A stretch of DNA of 64,000 nucleotides from Nitrobacter sp963807355 (GCA_963807355.1 CAWEBX010000004.1:52270-116269); one strand, 5' to 3'; shown: positions 26,956 to 37,188, counted from the first letter of the stretch. Numbers and translations: made by a program. Notes: generated from the sequence alone by a model not told the origin.

Positions 26956-27117
26956 TTGATACAGGAGCTGTCGATCGAAGCAGGAACAAGCTATTGCGCG
27001 TAAAATCCATGGACAGTGAAGCCTGCTGACAGGTGAATCGCTCCGAATTGTTTATTTCCAACATTGTTCTTTGATTCAAGAAGCCCACGATTACGATACA
27101 GTGAAACTCTTTTTCAC

Positions 27118-27360
27118 TAAAAATCCCAAGGATAGAGGTAATGGACAGCGGACCCGGCATCCCTAATGATGTCATCCCTTTCATCTACAATTGATTTTTT
27201 TGAGCGGCGCCGCAGGAGATGAAGGAAGCGGTCTTGGTTTGGCAATCGCCAAAGCGGCGGCGGATCGCAACAACATCCGGCTGTTTCATCAGAGAAGAAC
27301 GGACGTCCAAGGCACAGTCGCCACGATGATTTTCAACCAGTGTTCCGCAAAGACAACCGG
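27118..27360 (+). pseudogene. Sensor histidine kinase ATPase-domain fragment
   Basis: VMDSGPGIPNDVIPFIYN matches the N/G1 region (DNGPGIP) of a HATPase domain. After a frame change at ~27185, GAAGDEGSGLGLAIAKAAADRN matches the G2 box and helix, then VQGTVATMIFNQ the final strand. The rest of the kinase is missing, so this is a 3' remnant. Confidence 0.65.
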
Positions 27361-27410
27361 ATCGGATCATTTCAGCGCAAGAGTTTGCATTTGGTAGAAA
27401 TGATGTCCCA

Positions 27411-28451
27411 ATGATCTATTTATTTCTTTTTGCTGCATCGTTTGTTGCGTTTTCTCTCAGTACGTTTTGTGGCGGCGGCGCCGGATTATTACTAATCCCA
27501 ATCCTTGGCTATGCTCTCCCGATAAACCAAGTGCCAGCAGCGCTTACTCTTGGAACGGCAACAAGTTCATTTTCTAGAATCTGGATATTCTTTAACGCCA
27601 TCCGTTGGGACATGGCCAAGTTGTTTTTGCCGACGGCTATATTGGGAGTATTTTTAGGCACGAAGATGTTGAGTTATCTTGAGCCGGTGTATTTAGAATT
27701 ATGCATCGGCCTATTTCTAATCTCCAATCTTCCTTGGCTTTTCAGAAAGCAGGAAGCAACCCATACCGCATCCGCATCGCTCACAATTCAACCATGGCAA
27801 ATCAGATGGGTCGGCTTTTTAGCAGGTTTCATTTCTGGTCTGACCGGTGCGGTTGGTGTCCTATTCAACAGGTTTTATTTTCGCTGTGGTTTGGACAATC
27901 ATGAAATCATTGCTACCAGAGCCGCGAACGAAGCCCTACTCCATTTGATCAAGCTCTATCTTTATGCGTCATTGGGTTTGTTTCAGCTTAAGACAATAGG
28001 AATTGGCATGTTAGTCGTGCTTGGGGCTGTTCTGTCCTCGGGTTTCATGAAATTTGCCTTGCCGAGATTGTCCAGGGGACTTTTCATACGAGCTGGCTAC
28101 AGTGCCATGGCGGTTTCTGGCGTATTGGTGTTGAACAACGCGGTTGTCCATATCAAACTTGCAAATGACCCAGACCTTAAAGTGACTATTCAGGCCAAAG
28201 AGCTAAGCGCTAGGCTGACTTGGAACGCCTTGATTTATCTTGCGGAGCTTAGTTACGACGAAGGCTTGGAATTTGAAAAAGTTGTTCCGCTGTCGTCGCT
28301 TTCGCTTGATCGACAACACTACGTTCGATCCTTTCAGGACGATGCTGAGAAAGTGGATATTGAAAAAGTGTATGCTCTGACGGGCATTTCTTATGAGGCC
28401 TACTATTTTGATGGTCAAAGCCGTTTAATTAGCAAGATCAAATTTGACTGA
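27411..28451 (+). CDS. TSUP (TauE/SafE-like) membrane transporter with C-terminal extension
   Basis: 346 residues. About eight membrane helices with the TSUP glycine-rich helix FCGGGAGLLLIPILGYALP and the repeat FISGLTGAVGVLFNRF. A C-terminal soluble extension of ~90 residues (DLKVTIQAKELSARL, EKVDIEKVYALTGISYEAYYFDGQS) is unusual for the family. TSUP proteins move sulfur compounds or organic anions. GC content is visibly lower than the flanks, a sign of transfer. A decayed copy of the extension lies at 48360-48480. Confidence 0.8.
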   Translation: MIYLFLFAASFVAFSLSTFCGGGAGLLLIPILGYALPINQVPAALTLGTATSSFSRIWIFFNAIRWDMAKLFLPTAILGVFLGTKMLSYLEPVYLELCIGLFLISNLPWLFRKQEATHTASASLTIQPWQIRWVGFLAGFISGLTGAVGVLFNRFYFRCGLDNHEIIATRAANEALLHLIKLYLYASLGLFQLKTIGIGMLVVLGAVLSSGFMKFALPRLSRGLFIRAGYSAMAVSGVLVLNNAVVHIKLANDPDLKVTIQAKELSARLTWNALIYLAELSYDEGLEFEKVVPLSSLSLDRQHYVRSFQDDAEKVDIEKVYALTGISYEAYYFDGQSRLISKIKFD

Positions 28452-28677
28452 GAACATCAGCGGCACACCGATGACGCGAGCGACCCTGGACCGGAGTGAT
28501 GGCAGTGGCCAGTCTGTGAATTCGCCGTTTAGCTCGACGCGGTTCAATCGTGGGACCGCTTCGACGGGCGGCGCTTCGCGGCGAAGAGTTCATTTACCCT
28601 GAGCGGTCACACCGTTTGCCGCCGCTTCGCGAGCCGGTTGAGATACATAATTGGGAAACGGAATGTGGGGAGGATAA

Positions 28678-28984
28678 CTAGCGATCCCGGGACAGCTTCT
28701 TGCTATCCCTCAAGATACCCTCAGCTTCGCCACCCTCGGTGCGGGTTCGCAGCTCACCTTCAATGCGGACCCACTCTCCGTCGAGTTTCTCGGACTGCGC
28801 GACGACTATTCCGCTTTGTGAAGACGAACTGTCGAGCCAATCGGTTATTTCAGCAATCAGGCAATCAGGGTCCTCGCCGAGTTCTGCTAGTTTTACGATA
28901 GCAGCGGCTTTATCGACGTACTTGCCTTCATCTGTGGAGGCCTTTGCTCTTGCGCACAGAAGTCACGAAGTATCGATCGCTCAT
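28678..28984 (-). pseudogene. Hypothetical acidic protein with a one-base frameshift
   Basis: Met 28984 opens MSDRYFVTSVRKSK. After one extra A the other frame carries ASTDEGKYVDKAAAIVKLAELG, then PDCLIAEITDWLDSSSSQSG and LDGEWVRIEGELRTRTEGG to TAG at 28678. The 307 bases equal 102 codons plus one. The joined protein is ~101 residues with a clear globular pattern, but no family was recognised. Confidence 0.55.
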
Positions 28985-29057
28985 ACAGATCTCCATCGTG
29001 CGCCGCTACTGCCGGGACGAGGCGGGTTATCCACGAGACGATGGAGCGGGGAGGGCT

Positions 29058-29372
29058 TTAGCAGCTAACCATCACTGGCCCGCGATTCCGCTCCGCCCAT
29101 TCACGAAGGCGTACCACAGCCAGAAGATTGTTCGGCCCGAAGCTATGCGCAATATGGCTGGCAAGGATGACAAATGCATCTACCATCTCGGTCGCGTTGG
29201 GCTGAAGGTCCTGGACCGCGATGGTGATGTCCGTGTCGCCATGCAGCTTACCGTCTGAAAGCAACTGCTTCACATGAACCGTCATGCGATCCACTAAAGC
29301 AGGATCTAGGTCGGCTTCTTCCAGGGGTCTAATCTTCAACAGGCCAGATCCTGCACGCACTTGCTGCCACAT
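29058..29372 (-). CDS. Hypothetical protein
   Basis: 104 residues, with a plausible globular pattern (IRPLEEADLDPALVDRMTVHVKQLL, ATEMVDAFVILASHIAHSFGPNN). No domain recognised. It lies between two decayed genes on the same strand, so it may be a fragment too. Confidence 0.4.
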   Translation of the reverse strand: MWQQVRAGSGLLKIRPLEEADLDPALVDRMTVHVKQLLSDGKLHGDTDITIAVQDLQPNATEMVDAFVILASHIAHSFGPNNLLAVVRLREWAERNRGPVMVSC

Positions 29373-29414
29373 AGTTTCTCCACATAGACCAAGTTCCAGT
29401 TAGTCGCACGCCCT

Positions 29415-29850
29415 TTAGAAGAAGACACTTGTTTGGAGATAGCCATAGAAAGTGTCGCCTGTGGGGGGCGCGTTGGGAGCGCTGCAGAAATCTGCCTTTG
29501 ATCAGGTAACTGATCCCGGTATCGAGCAGCATGGCATCCGGGACGATCCAGTACGGCAGGCGAGTTCGATCTGCTGGCCCGCGAAGTTATCGGATCGACC
29601 GGTACGGTCCCGTACCCCTGTCGTGGCGAAGGAGTTGGTCGCGGTCGCCAGGTAGAGCGGGCGGTAGGTGATGATGGCATCCCAGATCGGGCTCGGCGTG
29701 ACCTCCAGGCGCACCCCAGGTTGGACCGCTACACCGCCGTAGGGTTTGGTCGGGCCATATTCCCAGCGCCGGCGCCAAACAGGGTGTCAAAACGGGTGGA
29801 GGTGGAATCGCCGGAGAAATAGCCGACGCAGCCGAATTCCGGCTCGATCT
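29415..29850 (-). pseudogene. Alginate-export-family outer membrane protein, 3' remnant
   Basis: Joined across at least three frame changes, the minus strand reads FGCVGYFSGDSTSTRFDTLFGAG, then VRLEVTPSPIWDAIITYRPL, TGVRDRTGRSDNFAGQQIEL, RYWIVPDAMLLDTGISYLIKG and a C-terminal YGYLQTSVFF-type strand. These are the last strands of the AlgE/alginate_exp beta-barrel family. The N-terminal two thirds are missing. A second remnant of the same family lies at 47831-48140. Confidence 0.65.
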
Positions 29851-29940
29851 ACAAAAACAGGGCGATTGAAACGCTCGGACACGACAACAGCACGGCATTT
29901 TGCTAGGCCATAAACGCGAAACCCTTGCTTGGAGATTTTA

Positions 29941-30915
29941 TTGAGCGTCGTCGCTGCGTATTTGTACAGAAACGGCCGGCGCGCTGCACCAGTGTCAATT
30001 GATGCGCCTCCTGTTCTCGCGGAAGACAAGTCCGAGTTCATTTGGATAGGCATATTCGAGCCATCCGAAGGAGAACTTCGCACGCTTCAGCAGCGCTTCG
30101 ATCTTCACCCGCTCGCGGTTGAGGATGCATTGAAGGCGCACCAGCTTCCCAAAATCGAAGTCTATGGCGATCAGCTCTTCGCCGTCGCCCGCACTGCGTA
30201 TTTGGTCGGCGAAGAACGACGCATAGCCTACGGCGAGACCGCGATCTTCATAGGCCAAAACCATCTCATCACAGTGCGCCACGGATCGGCACGTGCGCAC
30301 ACGCAGCTGCGCAGCCAGCTGGAAGCTGCCCCGTCGCAGTTGAGACATGGCGTGGATTATGTGCTCCACGCCATTCTCGACTTCGTTGTCGACGGCTATA
30401 TGCCGATCGTCGACGAGATCGAGGAGGAAGTGCTGTCCATGGAGCATCGCACACTCGATGCCTTTCTTACCCGCGAAGACGTCACTAGGCTCTTTACGCT
30501 GCGGCGTGAGCTCACCCGCTTTCAGCGCATCCTTGGGCCCATGGGCGAACTTTGCAATAAGCTTGTGCACTTTGACCTGCCTTGCCTCGACGAGGAAGCT
30601 CGACCCTTTTTCCGCGACGTACTCGATCACGTGAGGCGCATTGAGAACAGGGTCGGCGGCTTGCGTGACGTTTTAACTTTTGTTTTCGAGGCAAGTACGC
30701 TGCTCGAGCAGCAGCGACAAGGCGCCATCACCCGCCAGCTCGCAGCTTGGGCCGCTATCCTTGCGGTCCCGACCGCGATTGCAGGCATCTACGGCATGAA
30801 CTTCGAGCATATGCCGGAACTCAAGACCCGCTATGGCTATTTCGTCGTGGTCGGGATCATCGCGGTGCTGTGCACGCTCCTCTTTGTCCGCTTCAAGCGC
30901 GCACGCTGGCTTTGA
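29941..30915 (+). CDS. CorA-family divalent cation transporter
   Basis: 324 residues from TTG 29941, which has GGAG eight bases upstream; the frame can extend 12 bases further. A long cytoplasmic N-terminal domain (FDLHPLAVEDALKAHQLPKIEVYGD) is followed by two membrane helices, the first ending in the CorA signature YGMNFEHMPEL (GMN at ~285-287). Family members carry Mg2+, Co2+, Ni2+ or Zn2+ (ZntB). The glutamate after GMN in CorA loops (MPEL) is present. Confidence 0.88.
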   Translation: MSVVAAYLYRNGRRAAPVSIDAPPVLAEDKSEFIWIGIFEPSEGELRTLQQRFDLHPLAVEDALKAHQLPKIEVYGDQLFAVARTAYLVGEERRIAYGETAIFIGQNHLITVRHGSARAHTQLRSQLEAAPSQLRHGVDYVLHAILDFVVDGYMPIVDEIEEEVLSMEHRTLDAFLTREDVTRLFTLRRELTRFQRILGPMGELCNKLVHFDLPCLDEEARPFFRDVLDHVRRIENRVGGLRDVLTFVFEASTLLEQQRQGAITRQLAAWAAILAVPTAIAGIYGMNFEHMPELKTRYGYFVVVGIIAVLCTLLFVRFKRARWL

Positions 30916-31323
30916 GTTGTCCGAGGCGAGGACGTAGCCGTTGAGGTGGGTTTCGAAAATCCCTGCACACTTCGTGAGTTTGCAGCTGTTCGGCGAGAGC
31001 TACTCCCACCTCCGGTACCGAAAGTCGCGCTGCCCGGCTTGGCTTGGTGGGCTGATTGCCTAATGCCGTTGCAGTATTAGGCACCCAGTATCGGAACAAT
31101 AGATCCGTAGCCATGGCAAGAAGCATGACGGATCTTGGTTTTGTCCTACCCGCATTTCAGCTCGCTTATCGTGGATCCCCGCAGCGCTTTGGTCCTCGCC
31201 TCTCCGCGTTATGCGATTTTGCATAACTGGGCATTGAAATGAGGATATGCCATGCTCTGAGCGCGGGACTATAAGCCGCGGCGCGTTGCCTTCTGCAATG
31301 CAGCATTTCGAGGCTTTCATTCC
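30916..31323. other. Intergenic region between corA-like gene and kup
   Basis: No convincing gene in either direction. It should contain the kup promoter. Confidence 0.4.
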
Positions 31324-33249
31324 ATGACGAGTGACAATGTAGTTTCTGCCGCGGCGACGCCGGCAGCGAACGGAGTTGGCGACACCCATTCCACGGCCGG
31401 GTTCAAGGCGCTGACGCTGGGCAGCATCGGGGTGGTCTACGGTGACATTGGCACCAGTCCGCTTTACGCGCTCCGTGAGGCGGTCGTTGCCTCCGGCGCG
31501 ACAGGAAGCGCGGCGGGCCCGCAAGCGGTGCTGGGTGTCCTCTCGCTGATCCTGTGGGCGCTCATTGTCGTGGTGACGCTGAAATACGTCCTGATCCTGC
31601 TGCGGGCGGACCACCACGGCGAGGGCGGAATCCTGGCGCTGATGGCGCTGGCGCAGCGCGCCGCGAGCCGGCGCGGGGCAACCGTCGTGCTGCTCGGCAT
31701 CATCGGCGGCGCGCTGTTCTATGGGGATGCCGTGATCACGCCGGCGCTGACGGTGCTGTCGGCCATCGAAGGCATCAAGCTGACCACGTCGGCGCTGGAT
31801 CCCTATGTGGTGCCGATCACGGTGATTATTCTGCTGGCTTTGTTCGCAGTCCAGTCACGCGGGACGGCGCGCGTCGCCACTTTTTTCGGGCCTGTGATGT
31901 GTGTTTGGTTTGCAGTCATCGCCGCTGCGGGCATTCCACAGATCGTGCGGCATCCTGAAGTCTGGCTGGCGTTCAATCCGCTCTACGCAACCACATTCAT
32001 GATTCATCACGGCATCGTCGGATTCATCACGCTTGGCGCTGTGTTTCTGGCGGTGACCGGTGCCGAGGCGCTCTATGCCGACCTCGGTCACTTCGGCAAG
32101 CGGCCGATTCAGACCGCGTGGCTCGCGATCGTGCTGCCGTCGCTTGTGCTGAACTATCTCGGACAAGGCGCGCTTCTGATCGCCCATCCGGAGGCGATCG
32201 AGAATCCGTTCTTCCTCTTGTTCCCTGCGTGGTCGCTGGTTCCCGTCGTGGTCATGGCGACCGTCGCTTCGGTGATTGCAAGCCAGGCCGTCATTACCGG
32301 CGCCTATTCGCTGACGCGTCAGGCGATCCAGCTCGGACTGCTGCCGCGATTTGAAATCCGTCACACCTCGGAGGCACATTCCGGCCAGATCTACATGCCC
32401 CGCGTCAACATGATGCTCGTCATCAGCGTCGTGCTGTTAGTGCTGATGTTCCGTTCGTCTAGCGCGCTGGCGTCCGCATACGGCATCTCCGTCACGGGAA
32501 CGATGGTCGTCACCGCGATGATGGGATTTGTCGTCATCTGGAAGGTTTGGCGCTGGCCGGCGGTCGCAGCCGCCGCCTTGATCGCGCCCTTCCTGTTGCT
32601 TGATCTCACGTTCCTCGCGGCAAATCTGTTAAAGGTCTTCGATGGCGGCTGGGTGCCGCTGGCGCTTGGCGCGATCGTGATGCTGCTGATGTATACGTGG
32701 CGTCGCGGTAGCCGGCTTTTGTTCGAAAAATCCCGCAAGCTCGAATTTCCGCTGCTCGATCTGGTGACGATGCTGGAAAAGCGGCCGCCGCAGCGTGTGC
32801 CTGGGACCGCCGTGTTTCTGACCAGCGATCCGAGCTGCGCTCCGACCGCGCTGATGCATAGTCTGAAACACTACAAGGTGCTTCACGAGAAGAACGTCAT
32901 TCTCACCATCGAGACCGCGCCGTCGCCGCGGATCGAGCCGCACGACCGCGTGCGGCTGGAGCAGATCAGTGCCACGTTTTCGCGCGTGACGCTCCGCTTC
33001 GGCTTTATGGAAAGTCCCAACGTCCCGAAATCACTCGCCATCGCACGAAAGCTCGGTTGGCAGTTCGATATCATGGCGACGTCGTTTTTCCTGTCGCGAC
33101 GGTCGCTGAAACCATCCGCGCAGTCCGGAATGCCGCGCTGGCAGGATCGCCTGTTCATCGCGCTGAGCCGGTCGGCCAACGATGCGACGGATTATTTCCA
33201 GATTCCGACCGGGCGCGTTGTCGAGGTGGGAACACAACTCATCATTTAG
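31324..33249 (+). CDS. kup: KUP-family potassium uptake protein
   Basis: 641 residues, about 12 membrane helices plus a C-terminal cytoplasmic domain. Signature segments: LGSIGVVYGDIGTSPLYALRE in helix 1, LILLRADHHGEGGILALMAL, and GALFYGDAVITPALTVLSA. Low-affinity K+:H+ uptake. Intact frame. The C-terminal domain ends with a typical FQIPTGRVVEVGTQLII. Confidence 0.95.
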   Translation: MTSDNVVSAAATPAANGVGDTHSTAGFKALTLGSIGVVYGDIGTSPLYALREAVVASGATGSAAGPQAVLGVLSLILWALIVVVTLKYVLILLRADHHGEGGILALMALAQRAASRRGATVVLLGIIGGALFYGDAVITPALTVLSAIEGIKLTTSALDPYVVPITVIILLALFAVQSRGTARVATFFGPVMCVWFAVIAAAGIPQIVRHPEVWLAFNPLYATTFMIHHGIVGFITLGAVFLAVTGAEALYADLGHFGKRPIQTAWLAIVLPSLVLNYLGQGALLIAHPEAIENPFFLLFPAWSLVPVVVMATVASVIASQAVITGAYSLTRQAIQLGLLPRFEIRHTSEAHSGQIYMPRVNMMLVISVVLLVLMFRSSSALASAYGISVTGTMVVTAMMGFVVIWKVWRWPAVAAAALIAPFLLLDLTFLAANLLKVFDGGWVPLALGAIVMLLMYTWRRGSRLLFEKSRKLEFPLLDLVTMLEKRPPQRVPGTAVFLTSDPSCAPTALMHSLKHYKVLHEKNVILTIETAPSPRIEPHDRVRLEQISATFSRVTLRFGFMESPNVPKSLAIARKLGWQFDIMATSFFLSRRSLKPSAQSGMPRWQDRLFIALSRSANDATDYFQIPTGRVVEVGTQLII

Positions 33250-33259
33250 GGCTCGTTCT

Positions 33260-34075
33260 ATGGTGCGCGCATCATACGTCATACTATCGGCTGCGCTCTT
33301 CGCGGCTCCTGCCCTGGCACAGGAGGTTGTACCCACCGCGTCCACGCCGGATGCGCCGATCTGCACGGACCGGCCCACCAAGTCCAACTTCGCCTGCACC
33401 GTGCCAAAGGGGATGGTGCAGATCGAGACTGACACCTTCAACTGGCTGAGGAACACCGCTGCCGGCGTTCAAACCAACCAGCTGCTGTTCACCAACCCGA
33501 CGTTCAAATACGGCCTGTCTGACAGCAGTGACATCCAGCTCAATTGGGTACCCTTCACCCAGGTGTGGACGCGTGACGCCAGCGGCAATGTCGCCTCCGT
33601 CTCAGGTGTGGGCGACGTAACCGTTCGCTTCAAGCAGCGGCTTTCTTCAATCAAGGACGACTTCCAGCTTGCCATCCTGCCGTTCATGAGACTGCCCACC
33701 GCCAGCACCGGAATTGGCAATGGCAAGGTCGAAGGCGGCGTTGCCGTCCCGATCAACTACAGCGTGCCGGGCGGCTGGACCATCACTCTAGGCCCGCAGC
33801 TGGATGTGCTGGGCGACTTCGACGGCCGGGGCCACCACCTTGGCCTGACGGGACTGGTGAACGTCGCCAAGCAGTTCGGGCAATTCACCCTGTACAACGA
33901 GATTTGGACCAATCAGAATTTCGATCCAACCGGCACGGTGCGGCAATACAGCTACGATGTAGCCTTGGCCTGGCTGCCGCAGCCGACGCTGCAGTTCGAT
34001 GTCGGGGTTAACATCGGTCTCAATCGCAACACACCCGACGTTGTTAGCTACGTCGGCGTCTCCACCCGCTTCTGA
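33260..34075 (+). CDS. Outer-membrane transporter-like protein
   Basis: 271 residues with a signal peptide (VRASYVILSAALFAAPALAQ), then CTDRPTKSNFACTVPKGMVQIETDTFNW and alternating beta-strand segments ending in YVGVSTRF. This resembles the MetA-pathway phenol-degradation / generic transporter beta-barrel family. It starts 11 bp after kup and may be co-transcribed. Confidence 0.7.
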   Translation: MVRASYVILSAALFAAPALAQEVVPTASTPDAPICTDRPTKSNFACTVPKGMVQIETDTFNWLRNTAAGVQTNQLLFTNPTFKYGLSDSSDIQLNWVPFTQVWTRDASGNVASVSGVGDVTVRFKQRLSSIKDDFQLAILPFMRLPTASTGIGNGKVEGGVAVPINYSVPGGWTITLGPQLDVLGDFDGRGHHLGLTGLVNVAKQFGQFTLYNEIWTNQNFDPTGTVRQYSYDVALAWLPQPTLQFDVGVNIGLNRNTPDVVSYVGVSTRF

Positions 34076-34153
34076 GGAGATTGCCATCTCAGGACAGCGC
34101 GGGCTTTCTAAGTGGGTCTAAAGTGTGCCTCATCAATCCAGAGAAGCGAGCAA

Positions 34154-34587
34154 GTGATTTTGCAGAACGCGTGGCAATTTTGGGCTCTGCTCTCGGCGGT
34201 CTTCGCAGCCCTAACCGCAATCTTTGCAAAGCTGGGAATTGAGAATGTCAGCTCCGACTTCGCTACATTCATCCGGACGATCGTCATTTTAGTTGTGCTC
34301 GGCATTTTATTAGCTGCAACCCGGCAATTCCAAACTCTCGGCTCTATTTCAACTCGCACCTATGCATTTCTAATGCTGTCCGGGATGGCAACCGGAGCTT
34401 CCTGGATATGCTATTTTAGGGCGCTGAAACTTGGAGATGCGGCACGAGTTGGACCCCTTGGTAAGCTGAGTGTTGTGCCGTAGCGGTCTTTGGCGTCTTC
34501 TTTCTCCGCGAGCATCTTTCCGTGCCGAATTGGCTTGGGGTTGCTTTCATAACCGTCGGCGCGATGCTTGTTGCCTACAGGGGCTAG
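34154..34587 (+). pseudogene. Single-domain EamA/DMT transporter with a one-base deletion
   Basis: GTG start at 34154, then WALLSAVFAALTAIFAKLGIEN, DFATFIRTIVILVVLG and GASWICYFRALKLGDAARVGPLGKLSVV. One base is missing at ~34480, and the next frame supplies VAVFGVFFLREHLSVPNWLG and ITVGAMLVAYRG to TAG at 34587. The 434 bases are one short of 145 codons, the usual length of this half-size EamA family. Confidence 0.8.
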
Positions 34588-35230
34588 AACTCTCTCTTCC
34601 CTGCTCACCGGCCTTGTCCGACGTTGATGGGGGCGGCTGCAGGTCACATCGCAGCGATAGCTGCGGGATCGCATCGACATTCTTCGTCATCGAATAGAGA
34701 GTGCACATGCCTACCGCTCCGCGGCAGACCGTTTGCCGAAGGGCGACGAGCTGTCCGCGCTTACACCGATAGCCGCGGATCTGCGAACAATCCTTGCAAG
34801 CCATACGGCGCCAAGGCCGACGACGGCTTCGTCGGGAGACTTTATCCAGTCTCGAGAATGAGGCCCGCCGGACGGCGAGAGCGTTCCTCGATCGATTGCG
34901 GCTGGAGCTTACATGTCCGAGGTCGACATAGTGGCGAGATCGACCTTACGATGAAGCGGGCTGCGCAGCGCAGATTGAAGTTCGCGCGGCGCAAACTGGG
35001 AATACCGACCCGGACCCAGCGTAAATCCTTAAAAAGCTGGCTATCTGAGGTTAACTCCATCGTCGGCATCTTATTGCCGAAATAAGGAGATCGGAAGAGC
35101 CCGCCGGCGAAGGGGGCTTTCACCGACGAACTCCAAGAGATGGACGGTCGGCAAAACCGTCCGAAGGGATAATTTGCGCTTGGGAAGTGTTTCTGGATTG
35201 CAGATCACAAACGGTTGGTGCCGAACACCA
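34588..35230. other. Region without a supported gene
   Basis: A frame from 34624 to 35085 has a basic end (RAAQRRLKFARRKLGIP) but no ribosome site, family match or consistent composition. It may be a remnant. Confidence 0.35.
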
Positions 35231-35265
35231 AAAAGGCCCGCCGGTTGCACTCACAGCGGGCCTTT
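35231..35265. terminator. Bidirectional terminator-like hairpin
   Basis: AAAAGGCCCGC, a 14-base loop and GCGGGCCTTT pair over the GC core with an A run on one side and a T run on the other. A second GC hairpin (AAGCCCGCC/GGGCGGGCT) follows at 35343-35367. Confidence 0.55.
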
Positions 35266-35561
35266 CGGGAACGGGATCGGGGATGCTGGCCGATCAACCG
35301 TTCCGGCCGTATAATGCAGGCGATGGAATGTGGTTTCAAAGAAAAGCCCGCCGGGGAGGGCGGGCTAGGTGGAGTGAAGCGATAGACGGCCCCCGCCAAG
35401 GAACGTCCGGGCTCTATAACGCGCGGGGGTGAGGAGGGGTCCGAGCTCCGCACCTGCGCTGCCGACTAAGACACCTCCGGTCGGCGGCGGAAGTTGACGG
35501 TTGGATACTGCACGATTCGTGTATCGTGTTAAGGAAAGAAGCCCCCACCCGGAAAACCCCG

Positions 35562-36587
35562 ATGACATCCATCCCGACCGAACCCGTTCGCCTTATTGAG
35601 GATGCCGCGACTGGTGACCGCCTACTGGTCTATGGGACCGATAAAGGTATCAAAGTAGAGCTTCGCTATGAAGGCGAAACTCTCTGGATGAATTAATCGC
35701 AAATAGCTGAAACTATTTGGCGTTTCTCGCCAAGCTGTGAACTCACATCTATGAGGATGGGGAACTCGACCGCGAGGCAACCTGCAAGGAAATCTTGCAG
35801 GTTCGAGATGAGGGTGGAAGGGAGGTAAATCGCAAAACCCTGATTCATAACCTGGACGCCATAATAGCAGTTGGTTACCGTGTCTCGTCGAAACAAGGGA
35901 CAACCTTCCGCCGCTGGGCGACAGACAAACTGGTCCAGTTTGCAATCAAAGGGTTTGTAATCGACGCCGAACAACTCAAGGCCCAGATAGAGTTGCAGAG
36001 CTAAAAGAAATCATCCGCGACATTCGCTCGGATGAGGCGAATGTTTATCGAGAAATCCGCAGAATTTGCGCGCTGTGCAGCGACTACGATCCAAAATCAT
36101 CAGCGTGGCACGAATTTTACGCCCATACTCAAGCAAAGCTGATGTATGCGGTCACAACGCACACCCCTTCAGAAATGGTCATTAGCCGGGCGAACGCAGA
36201 CCATGAGAATATGGGCTTACGTGCGTGGAAAGGCGACAACGTAACCCAAGCTGATGTTGATATTTCTAAAAACGCGAGTTTAACCGCCTAACGGTGATTC
36301 TTCTCGATATTTTTGAAGATCAACTTGACTTAGGTAAGCTGAACACTATGGCAGAGGTTTCAGCGCTATTGGACAATCAGCTTCGATCACTAAGCCGCCA
36401 AGTGTTGCGTGGAGGCGGCTCAGTAAAAACGGCTGAAGCGAAAGCGCACGCCTTGGAACAATATCGTGTATTTAATGAGAAGCGTAAGGCCATCCGCCAT
36501 GCTGAGGCGGACGCTGCACTTGCCGCCCTAAAAGCTCAAGATAGGTTGCTGCCTAAACCAGCGCGAAAAACACGGGGTACCTCCTAA
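35562..36587 (+). pseudogene. RhuM-family protein, decayed by several frameshifts
   Basis: Met 35562 begins the N-terminus (PVRLIEDAATGDRLLVYG, VELRYEGETLWM). Then TAA, QIAE, a shift to LFGVSRQAVNSHL, and a shift to IYEDGELDREATCKEILQVRDEGGRE with NLDAIIAVGYRVSSKQGTTFRRWA. Another shift gives ELKEIIRDIRSDEANVYREI, and the end carries LLDIFEDQLDLGKLNTMAEV and a Lys/Ala-rich tail. This is the RhuM/virulence-protein order, HTH first. At least four disruptions. Confidence 0.75.
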
Positions 36588-36636
36588 AAAAAGCTGGCCT
36601 ACTTTGCCTCAGCGAAGTGGTCTATTTCGGTCAGGT

Positions 36637-36657
36637 ACCCCGCTCCGGCGGGGTTTT
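36637..36657 (+). terminator. Rho-independent terminator
   Basis: CCCCGC-TCCG-GCGGGG followed by TTTTCT, placed after the RhuM remnant. The same stem and tail recur at 37189-37209. Confidence 0.65.
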
Positions 36658-36746
36658 CTATTCCGGGAGCTACAGCTCTTTCGACTTTGCTCTCATCGAT
36701 CGATATCGGCCGTCTCGTCGGCCTGACTGGGCGTCTGCGACCGACG

Positions 36747-37040
36747 TCACCTATCGACGTTTACAATCGCGCCGGTGCGCGCATCAACATCGACTTCCAT
36801 ATAGCTTCCGGCAACGTCATAGCCCTCGACCTGCCACACGTTGTCCCATTTGTTTGTGTTTGACACGGAAACCAGCCCGATTCCGTTGGCGATATCGACA
36901 GCCGCCTGAAGCGGCAGCGGTCCAGCCCGGGTGTAGATCTCGGTCACCGGTTCCTGAACGTAGCCGATGTCGGCTGCCGACGCGGGAACAACGAATCCGA
37001 TCATGACCAAAGCGACGGCGGGAATCAGATTATCTCGCAT
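36747..37040 (-). CDS. Secreted PepSY-domain protein
   Basis: 97 residues from Met 37040. Signal peptide (LIPAVALVMIGFVVPASAAD), then a PepSY-like domain (PLPLQAAVDIANGIGLVSVS, WQVEGYDVAGSYMEVDVDARTGAIVNVDR). Small periplasmic PepSY proteins may bind or inhibit peptidases. It sits between two copies of the same terminator. Confidence 0.75.
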   Translation of the reverse strand: MRDNLIPAVALVMIGFVVPASAADIGYVQEPVTEIYTRAGPLPLQAAVDIANGIGLVSVSNTNKWDNVWQVEGYDVAGSYMEVDVDARTGAIVNVDR

Positions 37041-37188
37041 GATCGTTCTCCAAAGCACGTTCAGACATTGTAGACACACCTCAGCAAAACGCATGTGGCG
37101 GAAGACCGTTCCGCATTCATCGCTCCAACCGGGTCGAGGGGGCGGATCCGGATAGCTGATAAGATTGATGGCCGCGCTCAGCACAGAA

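Noticed and set aside
30108..30120. CTTCACCCGCTC resembling the tRNA-Gly 3' end, a possible right attachment site
   Set aside because: Only about 12 bases match, it lies inside the CorA-like gene and on the wrong side of the tRNA.
34624..35085. Possible 153-residue protein
   Set aside because: No ribosome site, mixed composition and no domain; kept only as a region note.
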